A DNA stretch of 64,000 nt from Candidatus Fraserbacteria bacterium (lineage in GTDB: Bacteria > Bipolaricaulota > Bipolaricaulia > RBG-16-55-9 > JAJCYT01), in contig JAJCYT010000032.1 of the NCBI GenBank assembly GCA_029262795.1, forward strand, positions 54,378 to 118,377. Reading direction: 5' to 3'. The notes below the pieces were generated by a model. It was not told where the DNA came from. It did no database searches and saw only the letters and a program-made list of their open reading frames with translations. A program made the translations under genes and the position numbers. The first letter of the stretch is position 1. Each line of letters starts with the position of its first letter. This document shows positions 42,502 to 51,216 of the stretch, one piece after another.

Positions 42502-45500
42502 TCAACGACGTCTTGCCAGCACGGCAGGGAGCAATGTCAAACTGCAAAAGGCCACCGATCCCACACCAATAATAGCCGATTTGCCTAATACAGGCAGGCC
42601 GGGGGTGCTGGCAAAAATCATGCTACCAAAGGCAACAATAGTTGAAAGATTGGCAATTACAATGGGCATGATGACCGATTCTGTGGCTTCTTTAACGCGA
42701 TTGGGGTCGTTGCGATGTTCGAGATAGCGGTGCATGAGGTGGATGCCATTGTCCACGCCAATGCCGATGAGGATGGGAGAAATAACCATGTTGGTCAGGT
42801 TGAATGAAATATTGAGAATGCCCATGCCGCCTAACATCCACACATAGCCTAAGCCCAAGGGCAACATCACCAAAAATGGTGCGCTAAAAGAGCGGTATGC
42901 CATAAAGTCGATGAGCAGCGATATAAAGATCAATGCAAATGCGCCCAGGGTTGAGATCCAGAAATCATTTTCCATCGAAATTTCCAGACGATTTTGAATC
43001 ATGGGCAAGCCCACGTAGTTTTCGGTGACCAAGTCCATCACTTCAATAAATTCTTCGTAATGGCTGCCCAGATAAATATCTTTAGATACGCTGACAAATA
43101 CCATTGATTCATCATTTTGGGTGCGGAAAATTTTACGTGCTTCTTCGATGAGGCTATTGATCGCAAGGCGGTTGGTGGTGGTTTCTTGCAATTGATTCAG
43201 TTGTAGTCGCAATGGCCCCAGATTGTTTTCCAAAAAGGTGTCATCGAGCAAACTGAGTTCATTTAGAATTCGTCGAGTTTGTTCGATCATTCGCCCCAAC
43301 AAGTCTCGTAGGCTGCGATAACCAACTTCATCAGCACGATTGCGGAAACTTTGCAGTGTGTTTTCCATGTTGGCCAGTTTGGATTCAAGAGCATCTTTCT
43401 CGCCTAAATTCTCTTCCATGGTGTCCAAGAATTCAGTACCACTGGCAAACTGATCTTCTAATTCAAGCACTTGTAATATAGATGTTTGAGAAGTGATGTT
43501 GTTAAAAGAGGTGATGCTGGTGACGAGTTGATGGTTATATTCTTGCTCAACCTCATCAATCGTTAACTCAAGCGGGTTTAGGGTTTTCTGCAAACATGAT
43601 TCGGCATTCGGTGGCTCAATCGGGAGGGTTTCATCGGCATGTGGTGTATAAAAAAAAGTTCTTAAAATATGTTCCAAGCAGGCTGACTGATTCTCATCTT
43701 CCAGAAAGAAAAGAAAAAAATCGCCTTCCACACTGGATTCTTCAAAGCCTTGCTCCTGAATCACTTCGCGCGCTTTTTGAGTGGGCAAGCCTTCGGACAT
43801 CAATTCTTCAGACACAAACTGAATCCGTACTTCTGATGCTGGGCCAATGAGGCCAACAGTGACCAGCAACACCAAAAAAATCACCCAGCCTCGTGCCTTA
43901 ATGATGGCATCGACCAACCAGGACAATGTGAAGCGATAGCCAACAGGACCATGCAATCCACGCTTGAGGACCAGATGAACCACCACGGTCAACGCAGGTA
44001 ATACCAATAAAGTTAAAAAGACGGATGCTAACACGCCAAATCCAGCCACCACGCCCATCTCATAAAGCCCCTGAGATTGAGACAGCATCATAATGAAAAA
44101 GACCAACGCTGTGGTGATCGCGCCACTGAGCATGGCATTGCCTTTATGCAGGATGGCTTCATGCACAGCAAAGCTGACACTTTTGCCCTTTTGACGTTCT
44201 TCCACAAATCGGCCGATAAAGTGAATGCCGTAGTTAATGCCCAGGCCGAGTAAAAGCGCAGGCAAAAGGGCGGTGACCAAATTAAAACCGCCGAGTAAAA
44301 ACTTGGCCCAGGCGGTGGTCCAAACGGCTCCCATTGACAAAGGTATGATAACCAGTAAAGGATAAATAATGCCACGGAATGTGAGCAAGAAGATTAAGCC
44401 AATGCCAATAATAGAAATCAGCGTGGTGTAAAACATGTCTTGGCGAAGTGCCTGATTGCTTTCTGCAGTGAAAGAGTAGGCGCCGGCAATGTAGGTTTCG
44501 ATATTGGTTTCATCAGCCAGGCTGAATTCCAGTGTTTGTTGGATTAACTCCAGGACTTGTTTGTTGAAATTTAAGCCAACAAAAGAAGGTTGGCTAGGCA
44601 AAACCGTGATTCGTAAGGATTCGCCATCTTCTGAAAAATCGGGAACAGGCACCTGTAATTGTGAAATGAGGTCATTAATTAAACTTGACAGTTCGGATAC
44701 CCGTTGTGTGATTCTGCCAAGCTGATCTTGTTCACGGAAATCTTCCAGTGTCAAAATCAGTTGGTCATTGTACGATTGCAACAAAATGATCAGTCGAGCA
44801 GTTGTGCCAAATGCCTGGTCGCTTTGGTTGAAGCCCAAATTGAATTTGCCGATTTCTTCTAATACCAGCTCACTGATGATTTCAGCTTTTTCGGCCACGG
44901 TGCCTTGAAAAAAGATTTCAGCTGACTGCAATGCTTCAAGATATTTTTCTTCTTGCTCCATGACAGCTTCAGATAAAGCACAGTCTGTCCCTTCATAAAA
45001 CTCGGAAGATGAGGTTTGTGGATCAGCCAACTGCAAAGATAATCTGATATCGTCTATCTCGTAGCGACCTGAATAGTTATGGCAGCCTGTTGAGCCACTA
45101 AAGCGGTTGTTTGGTTCAAACTTTAACGTGATCGAACGCTCCACCAAGGCTGGTGTGGGCGTGCTTTCTGGTGTGTTGACCAGAGAAAATGTGTCGAGGA
45201 TCCAATCCGTATTCACCAATGAAGTGTTTGGTTCCAACTCTTGTGTGTTGGCCAGAAAGTTTAGCGCTTCCTGGTTATTGTCGTAATAAATCTCCAGCCG
45301 ATTGCCAATCAGATTATTTAATTCTGAGGCTGCCGACTGCAAATTATTGATTGCACTAATGAATTTTTCGCTTTCCTCTGGGTTTGAGGAAAATCGTTGA
45401 AATGTGGCAATGGTTGGGTCTACTAAATAGGTAGCCGATGTGATTTCAGCGGGAATGGTCAGTGACTGAACAATGCTGATGGCGCGATCTTTAAGAATGC

Positions 45501-45828
45501 TTTTGCCCTCTTCAACACTGGCTTCAGGTTGTGCTAACTTGAGTAAAATGGTGATCGAATCCGATTGCTGCAACTCTGCATTTCTCAGCTTGAACTGCTC
45601 GATCAGTGGATCGTTTTGGGGTAGCAGATCTAACAATGATTCTTTGATAGGTAAATCCAAGATGCTATACAGCGCCAGAGTTGATAACAACAGGCTGATA
45701 AACAGCACCCACCAGGCACGGTAGCGAACCAAACGATAGATAGATTCAAAGAAGCGGATGCGAATCCGATAAAAAACCCCTCCTTCGGGCGCAGGACCGT
45801 TAGGAGGGTTTTGGTTTTGTTGGTTCAT
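42502..45828 (-). CDS. RND/MMPL superfamily transporter with an inserted META domain
   Basis: 1108 residues. Two halves, each with one helix, a large extracytoplasmic loop and a five-helix bundle: first helix at about 37-58, bundle from about 480 (LISIIGIGLIFLLTFRGIIYPLLVI, LLPALLLGLGINYGIHFIGRFVEER); second half with ILIGIGVDNGIHLMHRYLEHRND. This is the MMPL/HpnN-like layout that moves lipids or hydrophobic compounds. Residues about 204-308 of the first loop form a complete META domain: NTDWILDTFSL, SGSTGCHNYSGRYE and EQEEKYLEALQSAEIFF. I know of no such combination in this family. The gene follows nusA by 39 bases. Confidence 0.93.
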   Translation of the reverse strand: MNQQNQNPPNGPAPEGGVFYRIRIRFFESIYRLVRYRAWWVLFISLLLSTLALYSILDLPIKESLLDLLPQNDPLIEQFKLRNAELQQSDSITILLKLAQPEASVEEGKSILKDRAISIVQSLTIPAEITSATYLVDPTIATFQRFSSNPEESEKFISAINNLQSAASELNNLIGNRLEIYYDNNQEALNFLANTQELEPNTSLVNTDWILDTFSLVNTPESTPTPALVERSITLKFEPNNRFSGSTGCHNYSGRYEIDDIRLSLQLADPQTSSSEFYEGTDCALSEAVMEQEEKYLEALQSAEIFFQGTVAEKAEIISELVLEEIGKFNLGFNQSDQAFGTTARLIILLQSYNDQLILTLEDFREQDQLGRITQRVSELSSLINDLISQLQVPVPDFSEDGESLRITVLPSQPSFVGLNFNKQVLELIQQTLEFSLADETNIETYIAGAYSFTAESNQALRQDMFYTTLISIIGIGLIFLLTFRGIIYPLLVIIPLSMGAVWTTAWAKFLLGGFNLVTALLPALLLGLGINYGIHFIGRFVEERQKGKSVSFAVHEAILHKGNAMLSGAITTALVFFIMMLSQSQGLYEMGVVAGFGVLASVFLTLLVLPALTVVVHLVLKRGLHGPVGYRFTLSWLVDAIIKARGWVIFLVLLVTVGLIGPASEVRIQFVSEELMSEGLPTQKAREVIQEQGFEESSVEGDFFLFFLEDENQSACLEHILRTFFYTPHADETLPIEPPNAESCLQKTLNPLELTIDEVEQEYNHQLVTSITSFNNITSQTSILQVLELEDQFASGTEFLDTMEENLGEKDALESKLANMENTLQSFRNRADEVGYRSLRDLLGRMIEQTRRILNELSLLDDTFLENNLGPLRLQLNQLQETTTNRLAINSLIEEARKIFRTQNDESMVFVSVSKDIYLGSHYEEFIEVMDLVTENYVGLPMIQNRLEISMENDFWISTLGAFALIFISLLIDFMAYRSFSAPFLVMLPLGLGYVWMLGGMGILNISFNLTNMVISPILIGIGVDNGIHLMHRYLEHRNDPNRVKEATESVIMPIVIANLSTIVAFGSMIFASTPGLPVLGKSAIIGVGSVAFCSLTLLPAVLARRR

Positions 45829-45867
45829 AAAATATTATACGTCAACTGGGGTAAAACGTTTCTAACA

Positions 45868-47091
45868 TCATTCTTCTTCATCTTTGCTGGCAGAAACGTC
45901 TTCTTCCGGTTCAGTGCCAGAATCGTCATTAGTGTCAGTTTCAGCAACAGTTTCTGTGGTGTCTTCAGAAGATGTTTCATCAACAGCTTCAGTTTCTGTT
46001 GTTGCTTCTGCCTCTTCTGTAACTTCAACAGCCACAGTTGTATCAGCAGCCTGTTCTGTGTCTTCAACGGCCGTGTCAGATTCTTTTTCATCCTTGCCAG
46101 CTTCGGCAGCCTCCAGCTCTTTGGGGCTGGTGACATCAATCTGATAGCCGGTCAGTTTGGCTGTAAGGCGTACATTCTGGCCGCCTTTTCCGATGGCCAG
46201 AGACAATTCATCATCTCGAACCACCACTTGTGCGTATGGCTCATCTTTCGACAAATTGATGCGGACAACCGTAGACGGTGCCAAACTGTTTTCAATCAAT
46301 TGGTTTAGGTCTTCACTCCAGCGCACCACATCCACTTTTTCGCCATGCAGTTCGCGCACAATGCCCTTGATGCGTGTGCCGCCAGGGCCAACACAAGTGC
46401 CCACCGGATCAATGTCCGGAGACAATGAGCGAATGGCCACTTTAGTACGAACCCCAGGTTCGCGGGCGATGGCTTCTACTTTCAGCAAACCTCGCTCCAA
46501 TTCTGGCACTTCCAATGCCAGCAGGCTTTCCACAAATCCTGGATGCGCACGCGACACCAGCAAGCGAGGGTCACCGCCGGTTTTTTCCACGTTGAACAAA
46601 TAGGCGCGCAAGGTGCCACCCACCTGATAACGTTCACCGGGAATGCGTTCTTTTTCAGGCAACAAAGCTTCTGCCTGACCCAGATTGATCCACACATTGC
46701 CACCCTCAAAACGGTGAACAGAACCATTGATGATCTCGCCCACACGGGTTTGATATCTTTCAAAAATCATTTCACGGCGATAGCGTAAAATTTCCTGATG
46801 GATTGTGTCCTCAGCCTTGCGTGTGGCGATGCGGCCCAATTCGCGCAGGTCAAATTCTTCCACGCGGTCGGTCATCTTAATCAGGATGTCGCCAGAGTTG
46901 CGGTCGATGTCGACAGACAATTCATCAACTTCGCCATACTCTTCAACGTAGGCGGCCTTGATCCCCTGATTCACCGCTTCATACAACACGTCGCGTTCAA
47001 TGCCTTCATTCTTGGCCAGTTCTTCCATGGCTTCGAGAAATTCAATGTTCAAGGCTGCCTTCCTCTCTGGGTCTTGTGTTGCCCTTGGCAT
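45868..47091 (-). CDS. nusA: Transcription elongation/termination factor NusA with acidic tail
   Basis: 407 residues. NusA N-terminal domain (about 8-125), S1 domain (GEIINGSVHRFEGGNVWINLG), KH1 with PVGTCVGPGGTRIKGIVREL and KH2 with LSLAIGKGGQNVRLTAKLTGYQIDV, then an unusual Glu/Thr/Ala-rich acidic tail of about 65 residues ending in EEE. It binds RNA polymerase and modulates pausing and termination. It is not flanked by rimP or infB, its usual operon partners. ATG 47091 has no SD; TAAAAT ends six bases upstream. A terminator and a second promoter lie further upstream. Confidence 0.97.
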   Translation of the reverse strand: MPRATQDPERKAALNIEFLEAMEELAKNEGIERDVLYEAVNQGIKAAYVEEYGEVDELSVDIDRNSGDILIKMTDRVEEFDLRELGRIATRKAEDTIHQEILRYRREMIFERYQTRVGEIINGSVHRFEGGNVWINLGQAEALLPEKERIPGERYQVGGTLRAYLFNVEKTGGDPRLLVSRAHPGFVESLLALEVPELERGLLKVEAIAREPGVRTKVAIRSLSPDIDPVGTCVGPGGTRIKGIVRELHGEKVDVVRWSEDLNQLIENSLAPSTVVRINLSKDEPYAQVVVRDDELSLAIGKGGQNVRLTAKLTGYQIDVTSPKELEAAEAGKDEKESDTAVEDTEQAADTTVAVEVTEEAEATTETEAVDETSSEDTTETVAETDTNDDSGTEPEEDVSASKDEEE

Positions 47092-47107
47092 CAGCAAATT
47101 TTAGTGT

Positions 47108-47148
47108 CTATAAAAACAAAATCCCCAGAAAAGGTTTTCTAGGGATTT
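47108..47148 (-). terminator. Leader terminator (attenuator) upstream of nusA
   Basis: On the minus strand, AAATCCC-T-AGAAAA, CC loop, TTTTCT-G-GGGATTT (47148-47119) then TTTTGTTTTTAT. It stands between the distal nusA promoter and the nusA ATG, so transcripts must read through it. Confidence 0.7.
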
Positions 47149-47185
47149 GACCAATACTGCCCCTGATAAAAATACCTAATTTAAG

Positions 47186-47213
47186 ATTATAACTTTATTA
47201 GCCAATATTTCAA
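47186..47213 (-). promoter_or_regulatory. Distal promoter of nusA
   Basis: TTGAAA (47208-47213), 16-bp spacer, consensus TATAAT (47186-47191), minus strand; +1 near 47179, about 30 bases before the leader terminator. Confidence 0.65.
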
Positions 47214-47376
47214 TTTCTAACATTCTAAAGATTGGATTCATAATGGATGGTTATGATTAAGAGTGTTTTTTGTAGCAATCATTTTTTTATTTTGTTAAGC
47301 AATATCTCGCATAAAATAAAATCGATATTCAAGAGGAATATGAATTATACTTTCAATTAAATAAGAGAGAGGAGAA

Positions 47377-49548
47377 ATGCAAATGGAACAAAAAAAGGCC
47401 GTTTTGTTAAACCAAAAACTCTTAAAATATATCGTTATTTCGATCTTTGTATTGGCGTTTTTTCTAATACAAACTCCAAACTCTTCTGCTCATCCTGGTC
47501 AACTAGGGCTTCCCAAGATTAAAGTGACAGTCAAGCTAAACGAAATTTTCTTAACCGATGATCAAGATGATGGACTGGACGGCGAATCTGAAATTGTTTT
47601 GGGCTATGCTGTTTGCCATGGTGATAGTTGTAATCATGGCACATCAAATGGAACGGTTAGCGATCAGTTCCTTGATTGGGATAGATTTCAAAGATCATCG
47701 CCATTTTTTAAAGTGATCTATACGCATGAAGAATGCGCGCCTTTAGATGAGATTGCGGTAGTTTTTATCGCCAAGGAATCGGATCAATCTATCGAATACA
47801 CAGTCACATCAGCCTTGACAACAGCAGCAGGCGTCGCGGCAGCATTTGCTGGAACCGGTGTTAGCCTTGCTGTCGCTGCTGCGGGTGGGGTTGCTTGGAC
47901 CGTTGGATTATTTAATCAGGACGATGATTTAGGATTAACGATAGATTTGGTTGGCAAAAAAGAACGCGACCTCCCCATTGAAATTCCCAGAAGATCTGTG
48001 AAAACGAAAGGTAAGGATGGAGGTTTATCCATTGATTATGTGGTGATGGCTGAAGAGGTCTCTGATCCTGATGGAGAATGTGCAGCATCTAATTCTTCAA
48101 ATGATGGGGATATTGCAAGACGGCATTCATTGGATGAAGGTAAGAAGAGCAGTGAAGACCTTATTATTAATACCGAATGGATGGTAGACAATGCCACGCT
48201 TACTGAGTCAGAAATGGGCATTTTTGAAGACATTGCAGAAGAGATGAACGCAGAAACATTTGCAAAATTTCAAGATGAATCTGCTGACATCGCTATTAAC
48301 AACGGTATCAACTTAGCAGATCATCTGGTTAAAGCAGCAGGTCTGCCACCTATAACAGGCTCTGATGCAGGTGTTATACCCATAGCAGGCGCAAACCTGG
48401 GCCCTATTTCAAATTTGATTGACGACGCCAGAAGGCTATTGAATATTCAAAACGACCCTAAATCAGCGCTTGAAGGATTACGTAAAGCCTTTGAGTTATT
48501 GTTTTCAGTATCGTCTTCCAAAGCAGAAAATTTTGACCTCAATGGGAACAACCGTTTGGATGACGATGAAATTTTACAAATGGTCACTGACTGGATCATG
48601 GGCAACCTCAATGATGAGGAAATTGGCGATGCCATTCGGCTTTGGATTTCAGGTGATTCTATTTCAGATCTCCCACCCACTGAGCCGCCAACATCCAACT
48701 TTCCACCAACGGCGGAGTTTGTTTGGCAAACGACGGTCGTGCCTTGGGAAATCAGTTTTGATGCCGAAAATTCTACAGATCTCGATGGAAGTATTAAGAA
48801 GTACGAATGGGATTTTGGCGATGGCACCAAAGCTGAAGGGCAGCCAATAAAACACATCTTCCCAGGCGATGGACAATATGTGGTTCGACTAACTGTGACC
48901 GATGACAAGGGTGTAACCTCGACCAAAACGCAAACGATTCAAGTTGGAAATCCTGAAGAAACTAATCCGCCACAAGAAAATAAACTACCCACGGCTGTTA
49001 TTGACGAAGGACCCCCTTCTCCAGATCCGGCTGTTTCACTGGATGCCTCTGATTCAGATGATCCTGATGGTAACATCGTGAAATATGAATGGGATTTTGG
49101 AGATGGGAACAAGGCTGAAGGCATGTTTGTCAACCATACTTATGTGGTGGCCGGTGAATATGAAGTGACGCTTACTGTGACCGATGACAAAGGTGCAAAA
49201 ACCACGGTTAAGAAAATAATCACAGCAGGCACACCTTCAGAGCCTGATCCGCCGACTGACCCAGACCCGCCACCCACATTTGATCCTCCAGTGGCCAGTT
49301 TTGAAATGTCTATTAACTCTGCCCAAATTGATGAAACCGTCATCTTTAATGCTTCCGGCTCATTTGATCCAGATGGTGAAATTATCGCCTATCGCTGGAC
49401 GTTCGGCGATGGAAGTACCGCAGGCGGGGTTGTGGTGGATCACACCTACACCACCCCAGGTGAATACACGGTAACTTTGGAAGTGGTAGACATTCAAGGA
49501 CTCACGACCACGATTGCCAAAACGATTGTGATTACAGGCAAAGAATAA
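47377..49548 (+). CDS. Secreted protein with EF-hand-like module and three PKD domains
   Basis: 723 residues. N-terminal membrane anchor or signal (about 13-35), a domain with several Cys, and a hydrophobic Ala/Gly stretch (about 145-182, ALTTAAGVAAAFAGTGVSLA) that could be a second membrane or pore-like segment. At about 385-425 is a calcium-loop module, DLNGNNRLDDDEILQMVTDW. Three PKD domains follow (about 440-525, 540-620, 640-722), each with YEWDFGDG-like cores and VTDDKG. Likely surface-exposed and adhesive. SD GAGAGGAG. It stands alone, followed by a structured non-coding region. Confidence 0.85.
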   Translation: MQMEQKKAVLLNQKLLKYIVISIFVLAFFLIQTPNSSAHPGQLGLPKIKVTVKLNEIFLTDDQDDGLDGESEIVLGYAVCHGDSCNHGTSNGTVSDQFLDWDRFQRSSPFFKVIYTHEECAPLDEIAVVFIAKESDQSIEYTVTSALTTAAGVAAAFAGTGVSLAVAAAGGVAWTVGLFNQDDDLGLTIDLVGKKERDLPIEIPRRSVKTKGKDGGLSIDYVVMAEEVSDPDGECAASNSSNDGDIARRHSLDEGKKSSEDLIINTEWMVDNATLTESEMGIFEDIAEEMNAETFAKFQDESADIAINNGINLADHLVKAAGLPPITGSDAGVIPIAGANLGPISNLIDDARRLLNIQNDPKSALEGLRKAFELLFSVSSSKAENFDLNGNNRLDDDEILQMVTDWIMGNLNDEEIGDAIRLWISGDSISDLPPTEPPTSNFPPTAEFVWQTTVVPWEISFDAENSTDLDGSIKKYEWDFGDGTKAEGQPIKHIFPGDGQYVVRLTVTDDKGVTSTKTQTIQVGNPEETNPPQENKLPTAVIDEGPPSPDPAVSLDASDSDDPDGNIVKYEWDFGDGNKAEGMFVNHTYVVAGEYEVTLTVTDDKGAKTTVKKIITAGTPSEPDPPTDPDPPPTFDPPVASFEMSINSAQIDETVIFNASGSFDPDGEIIAYRWTFGDGSTAGGVVVDHTYTTPGEYTVTLEVVDIQGLTTTIAKTIVITGKE

Positions 49549-49570
49549 ATTGATATAAGATGTAAAAAGT

Positions 49571-49775
49571 AAATCGTACGCCGCCCGGAGGCAGCCGGAC
49601 GGCGTACGCTGCTAGGTGTGACCCTTGCCCGAGAAAGGTAAATGATCAAAATACCCCGACTATTTTGATCGACCCTTCCCTAAGGAGGTTATTGCTTCAA
49701 TGATGAATCAATAATATTTTTCGTCGTGTTCAAAAGGAATGGACAAGACGTGGAAAAAAGGTTCAAAGCACGTCT
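49571..49775 (+). ncRNA. Multi-hairpin non-coding region after the PKD gene
   Basis: Three strong inverted repeats in 200 bases without an ORF: CGTACGCCG-C-CCGG with CCGG-A-CGGCGTACG (49575-49608); GATCAAAATA-7-TATTTTGATC (49644-49670); AGACGTG-16-CACGTCT (49746-49775). The first may end the PKD transcript, but no T-run follows it. A strong SD-like AAGGAGG at about 49681 is followed only by a four-codon frame. The whole gap 49549-49865 has no gene. A structured RNA or a cluster of operators is possible. Confidence 0.35.
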
Positions 49776-49865
49776 GAATTTAATACGGAAAGCGTCTAAA
49801 AAAGCCTTCTGTAAACAATTTTTTAAAGTGGTTGTTATCAGTAATCAGGTTTGAAACGTCTAGTT

Positions 49866-51026
49866 TTAATTATTTGTTTGTAGTCTGAGTGCCAATAGAG
49901 CAGCTCCAATTGAAAGCAGGCTGACGCCATTTAAAGCAGCCATCATGCCAAATTGATCGGCAGCCACACCCACAAGGCTGACCACCCAAGACCCTATGCC
50001 CCAACCCACGCCCATGGTGATTGCAGAGGCCGTACTGGCATGATGGGGCAGGCGCTCCTGTGCGTGTGCGACAATCACAGGGTTATTCATCCCCAACAAC
50101 ATGGCGCCGATGGGCAAGGCCGCAAGGCCAATCCAGTTTTCAAACTGCAAAAATAACCAAAGAAACGGAAAAGCGCCTGCCAGAGAAAATAAGATGACGG
50201 GCTTGCGTCCAAAGCGATCGGACAACGGGCCGCCCAATATCGCGCTAATGGCACCGCCAGTGAGGAAGATGAAAAACACAATATTTGCTTCTGCGTACGA
50301 ATAGCCACGCTGCTCTTGCAAAAAGATGATCAGATACGTCATAAACGACAAAAATACCGCATGACGTAACACCACAATAAAACACATGGTCGAGAGTGGC
50401 TTTAACACACTCCATAGCGTTTCCTGATGTTTGGCTGCTTTGGTATGGAAAACAGGCAGATATATTTTTAATAGCACGAATAAAATAAGACCAAACCCCA
50501 GCAGAATCCATAAGCCGATTTCCCATCGCTGCCACCGTTGCGCCGAAAATTCAAACAAAAAAGCAGACAACGCCGGCCCTAAGGCAAAGCCCAGACTGCC
50601 ACCTGCAATAAACAGAGAAATGGCCATGCCGCGACGTGTGTGAGCCAGCGATCCGGCCAGGGCGGTGGCCTGTGGATGAAACATGGCCGTGCCAGCGCCA
50701 GACACCACCAGGGCCAATAGAAAGCCAGCATAATTTGGCATCAATCCAGCAATACACACAAAGACGCCTGTAAGAATAGGGCCCCAAAGCACTAAATTGC
50801 CTTTCAGGCGATCACCCATCCAACCAAATGCCAATTGCAAAAAAGAGGCGGCACTGGTGAACACTGTGGAAGCAAAGCCAACCAGCGTGAGAGAAAGATC
50901 AAATTTTGCCTGAATCAATGGCAGCATCACCGGCAGCACGTTGGCATAAAAATCGTTGGCAAAGTGCGCTGTCATCAATGGTGATAGGCGCTTCCAAAGT
51001 GGCACATAAGGTTTGCTGGCAGACAT
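49866..51026 (-). CDS. MFS transporter, fosmidomycin-resistance (Fsr)-like
   Basis: 386 residues, 12 helices. N-terminus LSPLMTAHFANDFYANVLPVMLPLIQAKFDLSL and GTAMFHPQATALAGSLAHTRRGMAISLFIAGGSLGFALGPAL match the Fsr subgroup. The A-motif GGPLSDRFGRKPVILF lies in the second half. Members export drugs such as fosmidomycin; the native substrate is unknown. No SD; TTGCAG-17-TACACT ends eight bases before the ATG, again a leaderless layout. Confidence 0.9.
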   Translation of the reverse strand: MSASKPYVPLWKRLSPLMTAHFANDFYANVLPVMLPLIQAKFDLSLTLVGFASTVFTSAASFLQLAFGWMGDRLKGNLVLWGPILTGVFVCIAGLMPNYAGFLLALVVSGAGTAMFHPQATALAGSLAHTRRGMAISLFIAGGSLGFALGPALSAFLFEFSAQRWQRWEIGLWILLGFGLILFVLLKIYLPVFHTKAAKHQETLWSVLKPLSTMCFIVVLRHAVFLSFMTYLIIFLQEQRGYSYAEANIVFFIFLTGGAISAILGGPLSDRFGRKPVILFSLAGAFPFLWLFLQFENWIGLAALPIGAMLLGMNNPVIVAHAQERLPHHASTASAITMGVGWGIGSWVVSLVGVAADQFGMMAALNGVSLLSIGAALLALRLQTNN

Positions 51027-51034
51027 AGCATCGC

Positions 51035-51063
51035 AGTGTAGGTGTTTGCGTTTTAAGCTGCAA
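51035..51063 (-). promoter_or_regulatory. Leaderless promoter of the Fsr-like gene
   Basis: Minus strand: TTGCAG (51058-51063), 17-bp spacer, TACACT (51035-51040); predicted +1 at about 51028, two bases before the ATG. Confidence 0.6.
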
Positions 51064-51118
51064 ACGTTTGTTGCGGATCAATCACTTAATATGATGGGGG
51101 GGATGACGACAAGTGCTG

Positions 51119-51146
51119 TTACAAATCAAAAAAACAATGTTATAAT
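51119..51146 (+). promoter_or_regulatory. Promoter of the second htrA gene
   Basis: TTACAA (51119-51124), 16-bp spacer, TATAAT (51141-51146). A normal SD (TAAGGAG) lies just before the ATG. The TTAAY tandem boxes of the first htrA are absent, so the two proteases appear to be regulated separately. Confidence 0.55.
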
Positions 51147-51216
51147 AAATCTAAGTTGGCACTTTAATTTTTATATGAATCAAATGAAACGATAAACCTT
51201 TAAGGAGTTGCTTTAG

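Noticed and set aside
45825..46139. Open minus-strand frame rich in Lys/Leu/Gln across the end of nusA
   Set aside because: It is the out-of-frame reading of the repetitive GAA/ACA-rich acidic tail of nusA. It has no SD and overlaps a certain gene.
49680..49715. Strong SD (AAGGAGG) with a downstream ATG as a small gene
   Set aside because: The frame ends after four codons, and the spacing of about 12 bases is long.
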